From assembly GCA_934667425.1 (NCBI GenBank), contig CAKULV010000016.1, positions 1-57,115 of the forward strand: a DNA stretch of 57,115 bases. Reading direction: 5' to 3'. Shown piece by piece: positions 27,086 through 36,900 of this stretch. The translations under genes were made by a program, and so were the position numbers. This DNA is from an uncultured Kiritimatiellota bacterium (GTDB lineage Bacteria > Verrucomicrobiota > Kiritimatiellia > RFP12 > UBA1067). The notes under the pieces are model-generated. The model was given only the letters and a program-made list of their open reading frames with translations. It did no database searches and was not told the DNA's origin. Each line of letters begins with the position of its first letter. The first letter of the stretch is position 1.

Positions 27086-27430
27086 TCAGGCATATCGGCG
27101 GCGAGGCATCTGGGAAGCGTATCCGCATGTCGAGGATTCCCCGCGCCGATGCGCACCTGGGCGAGTCCCGCGCCAGCAGTGGCGACGGCGCCCCGCCGTC
27201 GCGGCTGTCCGTGGCCGCCGTCTCCCCTGCGACGGCGGGGCGCCGTCGCCACTGCATTCCCCTCGTGACTTAACGTCTACGTGCTGGGCGCCGTCGCCAC
27301 TGCGTATGCCGCCGGCGACGATCCAGACGGAGGCGAATGCCGCGCCGACGAGGATGCGCCCCGCCTTCGGCTGGGCCTTGATCAGGGCGGCGAGGACAGA
27401 CCGGCGGATGCCACATCCGTCAGTGGTCAT
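27086..27430 (-). pseudogene. Small open frame overlapping the end of the RNA methyltransferase gene, probably a broken gene
   Basis: 114 codons from ATG 27430, whose first 11 bases (ATGACCACTGA) overlap the methyltransferase stop, with AAGGAC six bases before it. Residues 1-45 (GCGIRRSVLAALIKAQPKAG, then a hydrophobic stretch ILVGAAFASVWIVAGGI) could be the start of a secreted or membrane protein. The rest is encoded by the GC-rich palindromic repeats and is Arg/Gly/Pro-rich junk. I think the repeats interrupted or replaced the 3' part. No function can be given. The remaining bases of 26952-27419 hold only the repeats listed. Confidence 0.3.
27177..27305. repeat. GC-rich palindromic repeats (gcgacggcgccccgccgtcgc type) with 26-base inverted arms
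   Basis: A perfect 26-base inverted repeat joins 27177-27202 and 27229-27254 across a 26-base loop. Each arm itself contains the small hairpin gcgacggcg-ccc-cgccgtcgc. A third partial copy (gggcgccgtcgccactgcg) follows at about 27286-27304. It resembles REP/BIME-type intergenic elements. Confidence 0.75.
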
Positions 27431-28283
27431 GATGTCCTTCGCCATGCCACGGGACAAACGGAGGCACGGCATCGATGCCGGCAGCTATGCGCTGGCGCAC
27501 CGCCTCGTACAGCAGGATCGTGGCGGCGGCGGAGACGTTCAGCGAATCGGCAAGGCCAAGCATCGGTATGCGCACCCTCAATTCCGCTCCATCCATCCAT
27601 TTCTGCGTAAGCCCGTACTGCTCCGCGCCGAGCGCGATGGCCACGTTGCCTGTAAGGTCAACCTCGAAATGCAGCTTCTCGGCATGCGGCGTGGCGGCCA
27701 GTATCTTGAAGTCCCTGGCCTTGAGCCAGGCAATCGCCTCTTCTGACGATGCCTCCACTATCGGCACGGAAAACATAGTGCCGGTGGAGGCTCGCACTAC
27801 GTTCGGGTTGTGGATGTCGGTGGTCCTGTCGCACACGATGACGGCCGCTACCTTGGCCGCATCCGCGCTGCGCAGGATCGTGCCGAGGTTGCCTGGCTTC
27901 TCTATCGACTCCGTCACCACCACAAGCGCATTCGGCGGCAGATCGAGGTCCGAAAGCCGTATCGACACGTGCGGGCCGATCATAAGCAAGCCGTCCGGGC
28001 GCTCCTTGTATGCCATTTTCACGAATGCGGACTTCGAGCAGAGGAACACGTCCGCGCCCGCGCGTTCCGCATCGTCCACGAGCCGCCGCTCGTTCTCGTT
28101 CTTGAGGTACAGTTCCGGGCAGTGGAACATGGCACGTGGACGGTATCCATTGTCAAGAGCCCTGCGGCACTCGCGGAACCCCTCCACTATCATGTCGCCG
28201 GTCTCCTCGCGCGTAGAGCACGAGCGAAGCTTAACCACATACTTCACCTTGGGGTTCGCGGGGCTTGTCAATTCCGTTCGCAC
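27420..28283 (-). CDS. TrmH/SpoU-family RNA 2'-O-methyltransferase
   Basis: 287 residues from GTG 28283, chosen because CAGGAGACG lies eight bases before it and the preceding frame is repeat DNA. Residues 1-90 form the small RNA-binding substrate domain (LTSPANPKVKYVVKLRSCSTREE, DMIVEGFRECRRAL). The C-terminal SPOUT knot carries VVVTESIEKPGNLGTILRSA, the RASTGTMFSVPIV block, ALGAEQYGL and IPMLGLADSLNVSAAATILLYE, the three classic SpoU motifs. It would methylate ribose in rRNA or tRNA with S-adenosylmethionine; the site cannot be read from sequence. It stands alone, with an extended -10 promoter about 40 bases upstream. Confidence 0.92.
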   Translation of the reverse strand: MRTELTSPANPKVKYVVKLRSCSTREETGDMIVEGFRECRRALDNGYRPRAMFHCPELYLKNENERRLVDDAERAGADVFLCSKSAFVKMAYKERPDGLLMIGPHVSIRLSDLDLPPNALVVVTESIEKPGNLGTILRSADAAKVAAVIVCDRTTDIHNPNVVRASTGTMFSVPIVEASSEEAIAWLKARDFKILAATPHAEKLHFEVDLTGNVAIALGAEQYGLTQKWMDGAELRVRIPMLGLADSLNVSAAATILLYEAVRQRIAAGIDAVPPFVPWHGEGHHDH

Positions 28284-28322
28284 AAGACGTCTCCTGAAAG
28301 TCTTCCGTATTTCATGCGCCCG

Positions 28323-28331
28323 ATTATACCA
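28323..28331 (-). promoter_or_regulatory. Extended -10 promoter of the RNA methyltransferase gene
   Basis: Minus strand: TGGTATAAT, with no clear -35 box. It gives a leader of roughly 33 bases before GTG 28283. Confidence 0.55.
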
Positions 28332-28365
28332 CGAATCCACCCCGCTGCGTAAACGTGCTGCGGCA

Positions 28366-28661
28366 AAGCCTTGCGGCGCACGATGGCGAGGGCGCCATCG
28401 CCACATCTGCGCCTCGCCATCGTGTACCGCAACATCGTAGCGACGGCGCCTCGCCGTCGTTGGAAATGGCCTTAACCGTGTAGAAGTGTAGAAATGTAGG
28501 TGGTAGTGTGTAGTAGCGACATATCCCCCGAACGAAGTGAGCCGCGCAAGCGGTCGCTAGAGGGGTGCGCCTCGCCGTCGTGTACCGTACAGTGGACGCG
28601 CTCCGAAGCCTTGCGGCGCACGATGGCGAGGGCGCCATCGCCACATCTGCGCCTCGCCGTT
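28366..28661. repeat. GC-rich dispersed repeats, two 53-base identical units 240 bases apart plus hairpins
   Basis: Positions 28366-28418 and 28606-28658 are identical (beginning aagccttgcggcgcacgatg). Between them lie hairpins such as gcgacggcg-cct-cgccgtcg (about 28440-28460) and a block ctcgccgtcgtgtaccgtac (28571-28590) that recurs at 38353. This fills the gene-free stretch 28332-28668, along with a gtgtag-rich segment at 28475-28515 of no evident role. Confidence 0.8.
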
Positions 28662-28668
28662 GTGCGTA

Positions 28669-29922
28669 TCAGCGAAGATGCCTGTCGGCGAAATCCATGA
28701 ACCGGCTCCAGTCGTATAGCGTCAAGTCATGGCCGCCCTTCCGCAGGTGATAGCCAACACGGCCCACGTGAAAGGGCACCTCAATGCGGTATGGGCCATC
28801 CTCCACCAAACCGTCTTTCCCATAAAGCGTCCATGCCGGCGAAGCATGGCGCGCCGTCAGAAACTCGCCCCATGGCCCCGCTCCCGCATCGCCGGAAGCG
28901 GAAGCGATGTACAGCAGACGCGGCGCAACGAGCGCGGCCAGCCAATGCTGGTCATAGGGAAGCACGAAGTCCCTCCCGTTAAACTGCCGGAACGCACGGC
29001 AGAACCAATGCGGATTGTTGTTGTTGTCCTGACGGATCGTTTCGGACATCGATACGGCAACGTGGTTGAGCTTCGCTCCGCAACAGCCGGAATCGTTCGC
29101 GCACACGAGGGCGAATCTGCGGTCCGTCGCACCCGCCCACAACGCAGTCTTGCCGCCACGACTGTGTCCTACCACAACCACGCGCCGGGAATCGATTCCG
29201 GGAACTGTCTCCAGCCAATCCAAGACGCGGCTCGCACCCCACGCCCAGACGGAAATCGCGCCCCAGCTCGTCTCGGTGCGCTCCTTTGCCCAACAGGCAT
29301 AGAAGCCGTTCGTGAACGGCGGGTCCTGAATGACGGCAACACCGTTTGCGCTGAAATACGGATGATAGTCGTCTTTCGCGAGATCCGTGTTCCTGAAGAC
29401 CGCCGCCGCATATCCGCGACGCAGCATCTCCTCGACCGGGAAGAATTCCGTCCTGCGCTTCCTGTCTATGTCCGCGAAACGCGCCATCGAGCGATTGCAG
29501 ATCAGGAGAAACGCCGGGACTGGCTTGCCGGAGGAAGCAGACCTCGGCACGAAAACGCAGGCGTCGAAGCCCCAGGCTCCACGCGCACCCGAAAACGAGA
29601 TGCGAACACGCTTACGGATGGCATCAATTCCAGGCATGTCGAGATCTTCGCCTATCGATTCGAAACGAAGGTCGTTCGGACGCTCGACGGGGCGTATGCC
29701 ATAGACGTTGCACGTGAAGAAATCGAGGATTTCCGGGCGGCGAACCTTTTCCCAGTCCTCGGCAGTCGCGATGCGCCGCCCGTCACGCCCCTCCAAAAGT
29801 TTCGGCAGATCGACAGGATCCGAGTGGTCATACATCGTGTTCGGCACAGACACAGCCTTGACGATGGCCACAAGAACAATAGCCGCAGATAACAGCGCTT
29901 TCACGGAGAGATGCATTTTCAT
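28669..29922 (-). CDS. Secreted CE15-type 4-O-methyl-glucuronoyl methylesterase-like enzyme
   Basis: 417 residues from ATG 29922. The signal peptide LSVKALLSAAIVLVAIVKA precedes an alpha/beta-hydrolase of the CE15 type: WGAISVWAWGASRVLDWLE, nucleophile elbow VGHSRGGKTALW (Ser254), ANDSGCCG with Asp277, NPHWF, LPYDQHWLAAL, PWGEFL and LRKGGHDLTLYDW (His398). CE15 enzymes cut the ester between lignin or other alcohols and 4-O-methyl-glucuronic acid. The pattern here is that of bacterial CE15 proteins. It closely resembles the C-terminal half of the fusion at 6252. The -10 box lies seven bases from the ATG, so the transcript may be leaderless. Confidence 0.88.
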   Translation of the reverse strand: MKMHLSVKALLSAAIVLVAIVKAVSVPNTMYDHSDPVDLPKLLEGRDGRRIATAEDWEKVRRPEILDFFTCNVYGIRPVERPNDLRFESIGEDLDMPGIDAIRKRVRISFSGARGAWGFDACVFVPRSASSGKPVPAFLLICNRSMARFADIDRKRRTEFFPVEEMLRRGYAAAVFRNTDLAKDDYHPYFSANGVAVIQDPPFTNGFYACWAKERTETSWGAISVWAWGASRVLDWLETVPGIDSRRVVVVGHSRGGKTALWAGATDRRFALVCANDSGCCGAKLNHVAVSMSETIRQDNNNNPHWFCRAFRQFNGRDFVLPYDQHWLAALVAPRLLYIASASGDAGAGPWGEFLTARHASPAWTLYGKDGLVEDGPYRIEVPFHVGRVGYHLRKGGHDLTLYDWSRFMDFADRHLR

Positions 29923-29929
29923 GCCGCGT

Positions 29930-29938
29930 ATTATACCA
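29930..29938 (-). promoter_or_regulatory. Extended -10 promoter seven bases before the CE15 gene
   Basis: Minus strand: TGGTATAAT, seven bases, then ATG. There is no good -35 box. Transcription would begin at or next to the start codon. The gene-free bases up to 30022 hold another gcgccccgccgtcg repeat. Confidence 0.55.
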
Positions 29939-30022
29939 AAACCGGCATCCCCCGGACGCATCTCCCGTCGGATAGCCATCGGCGCCCCGCCGTCGTGCGG
30001 CATCCACCACAATGTGGCGCCC

Positions 30023-31963
30023 TCATGAATTAGGGATACGCAGGCGCAACATTACAAAGCCTATCGGCGGAAGCGTGAGGCCGATTCTATCCCCGGCAAC
30101 CTCCACATGTTCTGCGGCACCGACCTCGATGCCGCAAAGCATCCATTTGCCGACTCCAAGCAAGAGTTGCGCCGTCTGCGTCTCCGGCAACGGGTTGACC
30201 GCGAGGACATACAGCTCGTCGTCCTTCATCCACGTGCGCACAGGCATCATCTTCGGCACGTTGCGAACGGCCGGAGCGGGCTCTACCGAAAGCAGTATGG
30301 GTATCATCTTCCGAACCGGCTCAAATGCGCGACAAATGCGCCGCCAGTATTCCGGAGCCAGCTTCGGATCGCAATCTCGCTCCAGTGAATGAAAGTTATA
30401 CCCGACAAGCCCGTTCGCCCCAAGGGCGATGTGCTGCCAGTTCATGTTGGCGATCTCTTTCTCGGCAGGGAAGCGAAGCCCCTTCTCGTCCGGATTGTGC
30501 CGGAACCATCCCCAGTCAAATGCCTGCGGCACGTTCCAAAGCGCAATGTCATTGAAAACGGCCTTCTGCGCGTCGCGGACAAGTTCTGTGACGTGCGCAA
30601 TCGGCCGACGCCCAATTGGATAGGGATCAAGCCCCAAGACGTCAAACGTAGGGATGAACTCGCGCAAGTCATACGTGCGGTCAAGCACGGCCCATGTCGG
30701 GTGATTGGGATCCGTTCGCGCAAAAACGCCGCGCAAATGCGTACGGTCAGGAATCTCCGTCGCCGGACGCTCGTCACAGACGTACCAGCAAAGCAACGCG
30801 GGATGATCCTTCACCTTGTCGATTTCCGAAATGAAATACTCATCGACCTGCTCCTGGCGCGTGACATTGTTCCGCTTCGCCCATGCTGTCCCGAGAAGTT
30901 CCGACCGCAGCGAGACAAAGCCCTTTAGACCTTTCGCCCCCAGCAGATCCAGATCCTCGCGCGTTGCCCGTGCATACGGCATGACTACGTTGAACGGACC
31001 TTCGACGTATTGTGCCAGCATTTTCTCGGACACCTTCCCAGAAAACAGTCCGAGCGGGAAAAACGGCTTCCCGTCTACGATGCAACGCTTGTGCCTGTCA
31101 ATCCACACGCGCCGCTCCGGCAATTCCGGGACGCGCTCGAATGGGCAGACGGCACGCCCCAGGCAACGCCCGTCTTTCTCCACGAGTTCGCACACGATCT
31201 CGCTTCGCCCCATGGGCAAATCGGAAACGTCCACGGACAGCGTCGCGCCGGTATGAGTCTCACATGTTGGACGCAAGCGCCGCATCTTGCCAAGAGCGTC
31301 ACGGAGAACGAACATCGCCCGAGTATCCGAAACCCCTTCCGGACGGTATAATGATGCGTGGAAGCGCACGGCCCCATCCACAGCGACATTGCGATAGGCC
31401 GATGAAAAGACGAACGCGACCGGGTCTCGGACGACAGGCTCGATTGACACATTGTCAAAATACGCCCGTCCAGAGCAACCTGGCGTAATGAAAACCATCG
31501 CCTTCACCTTCGCCGCGTTCGCCGGGATCGCACGGGTCACGCCACGCACAAGCGTCCAGTCCGAATTTGTCTGCGTGACGCCTTGCGCATATGCGCCCGC
31601 AATCCACTTGTCGTTCTCATCATGCCATTCGATGCACATTGTCGCGCCATACTTCTTCGACAGGAAGTTCTCTGTGCGTACCATGACAGAGAAATTGTAG
31701 GCTTTCCCTGCCTGAAGCGGCACCTCTTGCACGGCAAAGTCCTGCCTGGCATTCGGACCCGCGCTTTCCCAGACAAGACCACCCGAACCATTGCTCCCGG
31801 CGTGCGCATTCTGCCGCATACCCGACGAAAGACGCCAGCCAACGCAAGCCCCGTCTTGAGTTTCCTCAAACGAGGCATTGGATATCTTGAGAGGAACGGC
31901 CTGTGAACTGAATATGGCCGCACATACGGTGGACATCGCAATCAAACACTTCATCTCATTCAC
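30023..31963 (-). CDS. Secreted TIM-barrel glycoside hydrolase-like protein with N-terminal carbohydrate-binding domain
   Basis: 646 residues from GTG 31963, whose GTGA overlaps the upstream stop (AAAAGGAGAAAAG precedes it); ATG 31954 is an alternative. The signal segment LIAMSTVCAAIFSSQAV is followed by a CBM4/9-like sandwich (ISNASFEETQDGACVGWRL to GRAYFDNVSIE), a second beta domain, then a (beta/alpha)8-type domain from about residue 290 (RVWIDRHKRCIVDGKPFFPL, LLCWYVCDERPATEI, FDVLGLDPYPIGRR, WNVPQAFDWGW). It ends in a small beta domain. The CDE residues are a candidate for the acid/base. I cannot place it in a numbered GH family. It is translationally coupled to the double-SGNH esterase, and their binding domains resemble each other. 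Confidence 0.75.
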   Translation of the reverse strand: MNEMKCLIAMSTVCAAIFSSQAVPLKISNASFEETQDGACVGWRLSSGMRQNAHAGSNGSGGLVWESAGPNARQDFAVQEVPLQAGKAYNFSVMVRTENFLSKKYGATMCIEWHDENDKWIAGAYAQGVTQTNSDWTLVRGVTRAIPANAAKVKAMVFITPGCSGRAYFDNVSIEPVVRDPVAFVFSSAYRNVAVDGAVRFHASLYRPEGVSDTRAMFVLRDALGKMRRLRPTCETHTGATLSVDVSDLPMGRSEIVCELVEKDGRCLGRAVCPFERVPELPERRVWIDRHKRCIVDGKPFFPLGLFSGKVSEKMLAQYVEGPFNVVMPYARATREDLDLLGAKGLKGFVSLRSELLGTAWAKRNNVTRQEQVDEYFISEIDKVKDHPALLCWYVCDERPATEIPDRTHLRGVFARTDPNHPTWAVLDRTYDLREFIPTFDVLGLDPYPIGRRPIAHVTELVRDAQKAVFNDIALWNVPQAFDWGWFRHNPDEKGLRFPAEKEIANMNWQHIALGANGLVGYNFHSLERDCDPKLAPEYWRRICRAFEPVRKMIPILLSVEPAPAVRNVPKMMPVRTWMKDDELYVLAVNPLPETQTAQLLLGVGKWMLCGIEVGAAEHVEVAGDRIGLTLPPIGFVMLRLRIPNS

Positions 31964-33939
31964 AACACTTTTCTCCTTTTGAGAATCGAATCGATATACG
32001 GCGTCACCATCTCACGCCAGAGACGGTAGGCTTCAGCGTTCGGATGTGTACCGTCAGGCAAATATTCCCTCTGCTTCTCGGCCGAGACATCCTCGAAAAT
32101 CGGACACAAATCAACCCACAGGACGCTTTCGCCATCCGCAAGAGGCTTGATAAGTTCGTTTGCGCGGTCGTTCTTTTCCCGAAGCCACTTGAGATTCTCG
32201 TCGATGCGCGGAATCATCGGATGCAACAGCACTACGGCTTGCGGCTGCTTCATGCGGATCGCATTCACGCACAGCCGAATGCCGCCTGCAACCTCCTCGG
32301 CGGATGCCTGTCGATTGTTTGTGCCTATCATCAATGTCACGACACGCGTCTGGAGGTTGTCCAAGAAACCTCCATACAGCGCATTCCAAAGCAGATGCTG
32401 GCAACCGTCACCGCCAAATCCGAGGTTCAGGCACTTGTACCGTCGTGACAGATGCTCCCACTCGGCCTCGCCACGCCCCGTCTCGAAAAGATGCGTGATC
32501 GAATCGCCCATCATCACCACATCATAGTAATGATCGCGATTGCCGCGAACCGCCGCAAGTTTCTCTGTGAGGCGGCGATCAGGAAGGATGTCTGCACCCT
32601 TGCGACGGCAGTCAGCAATCCAATGCTGCTTGACGATAGGCGTGTGCGTCGGGCAGGACGCGGATTCGAGTGCAGTCGGAGCGGACAGTACGCCTCGTTG
32701 ACGCGGTTTCGCATCCGACAGTCCAAGAGCGAAGTCAAGGTACGGCTTCAGCGCCATCGCCCAGACCTCATATCCGCGTTCACTCAGATGCGCCAGGTCT
32801 GGCGACATTTCCTTCGTCAGGACGCCGTCCTTCCCCAACAGCTGGGCATTGAAGTCACAAAACAGCAAGCGTTCCCCTCCTACTCGCCCCAGATACTCAA
32901 GTACAGACTGGTTGGCACGGTCATTCCGCAATCTGCAAATGTCATTCGTCGTGGCGCCCCTCGGAAAGATCGGATGGACAATAACCGTCGCCTCTGGCAA
33001 TCGCGCCGACAGTTCCTCGATGACGTGCTTAATCCCAAGCGCCGTGTCGAGCGCACTTTCGGCCACAACGTCCCGACACCCCGTATTGTTCGCGCCAACC
33101 ATCAGAACGACCGCCTTGGGGCGACACGTCCCAAACTGCCCGTGCTGCAATCGCCACAGGACATTCTCCGTGCAGTCTCCGGCGAACCCAAGGTTGATCG
33201 CCTTGTATGGGCCATCCGCGTAATGCCGTGCCCAAACGTTCGAGCCAGCAGTCTCCCAGTTGTGCGTGATTGAATCACCTACAAAGGCGACTGTGAAATC
33301 CTCATTCTCCGCAATGGCCTTCTTCGTGTCGAAACGTCTGAGCCACCAGGGACGGTTAGACACAGACGGACGCAACGCGGCGATGGCATCAAACCGTGTT
33401 GGATCGTCAACGACTTCCTCTACCGTCACGTCGTCGAAGTACACCTTGCCCGCACAGTTCTTCTCCACGTAGCAATTCAGTCCAAGGCTCCTGGCTTGCG
33501 GCGGGATTGGCCGTGTGACAACACGGATCCGCGTCCACTCCGAATGGGATTCCACGAAATCGCGCGAATATGCCCCAGCGATCCACTTGCCGTCCGCGCC
33601 ATGCCAGTTTAGACTCAGTTTGATGCCGCGAATGCCATTTGGCCTGAAGTTCTCCGCCCGAACCCAACCAGACAGGCGATAGACCTTGCCGGTTTCCCAG
33701 CCTGTCACGTCCTGCAAAAACGACTGTCCGCCCTTGCACGGTTCGTCGCATTTCCAGACGAGCGCGGACGACTCCGCCCGTCCTGCGCCTGCCTCAAGCG
33801 AATAGCAAGTACTCGCAAGACGCCAGCCAACCGGCTTCCCGTCCTTCGCCTCTTCGAACGATCCGTTGACTACTCGGACATCCGCCATTGCCGCACCAAC
33901 CATAGAGACGGCAATCAAAGCCCCCTTCAATTTTCCCAT
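31960..33939 (-). CDS. Secreted protein with a carbohydrate-binding domain and two SGNH esterase domains
   Basis: 659 residues from ATG 33939, which follows GAGGAG. The signal peptide GALIAVSMVGAAMA is followed by a CBM4/9-like domain (VVNGSFEEAKDGKPVGWRLA to GKVYFDDVTVEE), an SGNH domain at about 200-400 (AFVGDSITHNWE, GFAGDCTENVLW, MVGANNTG, SPDLAHLSERGY) and a second SGNH domain at about 450-655 (VMMGDSITHLFE, GFGGDGCQHLLW, MIGTNNRQ, LPDGTHPNAEAY). Both keep the Ser, Gly, Asn and Asp-His residues, so both should be active. The first is closest to the SGNH domain fused to GH78 at 23763. Such enzymes remove acetyl groups from polysaccharides; two domains may serve two acyl positions. Operon with the TIM-barrel gene. 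Confidence 0.88.
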   Translation of the reverse strand: MGKLKGALIAVSMVGAAMADVRVVNGSFEEAKDGKPVGWRLASTCYSLEAGAGRAESSALVWKCDEPCKGGQSFLQDVTGWETGKVYRLSGWVRAENFRPNGIRGIKLSLNWHGADGKWIAGAYSRDFVESHSEWTRIRVVTRPIPPQARSLGLNCYVEKNCAGKVYFDDVTVEEVVDDPTRFDAIAALRPSVSNRPWWLRRFDTKKAIAENEDFTVAFVGDSITHNWETAGSNVWARHYADGPYKAINLGFAGDCTENVLWRLQHGQFGTCRPKAVVLMVGANNTGCRDVVAESALDTALGIKHVIEELSARLPEATVIVHPIFPRGATTNDICRLRNDRANQSVLEYLGRVGGERLLFCDFNAQLLGKDGVLTKEMSPDLAHLSERGYEVWAMALKPYLDFALGLSDAKPRQRGVLSAPTALESASCPTHTPIVKQHWIADCRRKGADILPDRRLTEKLAAVRGNRDHYYDVVMMGDSITHLFETGRGEAEWEHLSRRYKCLNLGFGGDGCQHLLWNALYGGFLDNLQTRVVTLMIGTNNRQASAEEVAGGIRLCVNAIRMKQPQAVVLLHPMIPRIDENLKWLREKNDRANELIKPLADGESVLWVDLCPIFEDVSAEKQREYLPDGTHPNAEAYRLWREMVTPYIDSILKRRKVL

Positions 33940-33973
33940 TGCACACTCCTCGTCTCCCAAATCAAAATAGTCT

Positions 33974-36900
33974 TCAGCGCATAATCAGCATGAGCCCTTT
34001 CGAGAACTCAACGTACAGGCCACCATCACGCAAACGAATCCTCGCCTTCAACCCGTCCGGAACGCCCGTTACGGCGATTCTCGAACCGTTCATACGTCTT
34101 ACGGAACCAGACACGTCGGCTATCTTCCAGAGGACGTCCGATCCATCGGCAGGGAAGTTTTCGAAGTGGACGGCAAAGCCCTCCTCTATCACCACTGTCG
34201 AAGCAATCGAAAGCCGGGCATCGCTTGCGCAATCATGGGCAATCGCCCCGAGAGTCAATTCCGCATCCGATCCGTTCACGACAGAACCCGTACCACCCAG
34301 AGACGCGAGATACTGACTTTTGCCGTCCATGTCCAGATACGCGCCATCCGCCAGCACGACCGCCGTCGCGTTCGTCACGGACATGCGCACACCAAGAAGG
34401 CCCCATTTCGCCTTCAGGTAGGCTTCTGTGGTCTCGCGCTCTGCTTCTGTCAGCGTCCTGTTGTAAAAGAGCACCTCAGCCAGCCGTTGCTGCCCCGTCA
34501 TGCGCCAGCCATTGGAGTCCGACCAGGTCGAGCCATCGACGATTGAGCGGTCAAAGCCAAAGCCATCCGCCGTCGCCATGCGAGAAGACTTCTTGGTATC
34601 CCAAGCGATGATATTCCACCCGCCAGACAGCCAGCGGCCATCCGGCGATTCCGGGCTGTCGGTCTTGGCGACGCCATCGACATGCCACGAACCCCAACGC
34701 GCGGCCCGGTCGGCATCACCGTAAAGAATCGGATCGGACAGCGTCGGATAACGGAGTGGGATTTGCTTAGCCGCAATACGCGCCCACTCGCGGCCAGCCG
34801 TACCGGCATTGTTCGCATCACCGCCGCCAAGGAGATATCCTCCTCCGTTCTGCGAGCCAAACACCCATATGACAGTCTGTAGGCCAGACAGCAACGCATC
34901 GGTGCCGTTATGCCTAAAGCGCAGACACTGCAGCCTGTTCGTGCTCGTCGGCACGGCCATGTCAATGACGGACTTGCCGCTTAGCGCGTTTTCAAGATAG
35001 CGGGGTTTCGCGTCTCCCCAAGTGATCGGCGGCACGGCCGACCAGCCGTCATCAAGCCTCGACTTCCATTCAACAACTTTCTGAACGCCTTCTGTGGTTG
35101 CCTCCGTCACCACACCCCAGGATGCGTCGGCGTGATAGACAAGTCCTTCCGTTACAGGCGAAGCATCCGGCTGCGGTGCCGCGCCCGTGAGCTTCATGGT
35201 ACCCTCTCGCACAATGATCGATCCCTCTAATCCGGACACGTCACGGACCGCAAGTGTACCGCCTCCCGTCTTTTCAAGGGTACCAGTTCCCGTGATACGC
35301 CCGACCGACATGGTTTCGCCCGACGGAAGCATCTGCTCGACATCCCCCGAAACGTTCAGGGATGAGATGGACTGCGATGGCGCAGACGGTGTCGCCGGCA
35401 GTTCGGTCTGCGGCGCGGACGGGAACCATTTCTTCAGCAGATAGTTACGGGTCGCGACCTTCTCCCGTTCAGACAGTTCGCGTTCGAACAGAATGACCTC
35501 GGCATAATCCGCACCGCCATACCCGGATATGCAAGTTCCATTATTGTCGCGGTCTGCGCACAATGCCGATGCCGCCAAACCACCTGAATCATCAGCCTTG
35601 GAATGGGCCTCCACCAAAAGCCATTGCCCCGTCGGCATCGGAAGCGTATGCTCGACAGGAACTCCGTTCGTGCATACGGACGAGAACAGGTTGTTGCGGA
35701 ACAGGTTGCCGTTTGCCGAGACGTAATCGTATGAACTATTCATGGCGCCTTCGGACGCGAGAGAGGTTCCAAGCATCGACACGCGCGTGTCGCGTGCCCT
35801 CCAGACGACATAGGCCGACTTTATCGAACGGCACGCCTTGCCGAAAACAAGGTAGTTGCCTGAAGTTCTCGTGCCAAATGCGCCAAAAGCGATGGTCGGT
35901 CTATTGTTGAGCAATTCAGATGCGTTTACGCTCGGCCGATGACCTTCAATCGAATAGGCCACATTCGCCCAATCCGGCGAATGCCAAAACGTGACATAGT
36001 CAGTCTCGCCCACCCGTTCAGTTTCCACTGATGCCGCATCAGATGCATCGAGGTGCAATGACGCGCCTTTTGCCAGCGCATCGGAAGACGGCACGTCCGG
36101 AGCCGACTCGTAGATGACCTTCCCTTCCTTCACGGTCATGAGGTCTTCCGCGCCGGGTGCGGACTGCAACACCAACGTTCCTTTGCCCGTCTTGTCGATC
36201 GGATAAGCGACATCGAGTCGCCCCACTTTCGCGATGCCGCCTTCGGGCACGTCAATCGTCGTCCCGTCCGACATCTTCAACTTCTGAAGCTCTACGACGC
36301 CAGGCTCAACAGCTGGATTCTGATAGTCGCCGGGCACACGTCCGAACCATTTGTTCATTAAATAGGCGCTCGCATCCCGCAGTTCCTCCTCGGTGAGGAT
36401 GCGGTCATAGACAACCGCCTCGGCAATCCGCAAGCCGCCGCACTTCATGCCCGAAGGCGAACCGCCAAGGCCGATGGCGCCGCTGCCGCTTGCCGAATTC
36501 GGAGCCTGAAGGGCAACCACATGGTAACCAGGTGTCGGATAGCCCGAGTCTACGCGACGCAATCCGTCCACGTAGACGGAATAGCCCACACCCGCGTAAT
36601 CCGGCACCAGCAACTTGTCCGTGAACTGCGTCGCTTGATTTGCTCGGGCCAGATTCGGAGCCGCGACAAGCGTTCCGCCGCCGTTCTGAGCGCCGACAAC
36701 AGCCACAACGGAACAAACGCCTGGAATCTTGACCGAGACCGTCGAGTCGGTGTTCGTGGCAAAGCGAAGGAATGCCCCCGAATCAGACACGGCGCCGAGA
36801 TCAAGAACGGGCCTGCCTGCGCCAAGCGCGTCTGGCACGAACTTCGGCTTGGCGTAGGGCGTCGTCAGGCAAATATCCTCCCCATAGCATTTGTGTCCTC

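Noticed and set aside
27177..28661. CRISPR array
   Set aside because: The repeats are palindromic, of uneven spacing and length, with no unique spacers or cas genes.
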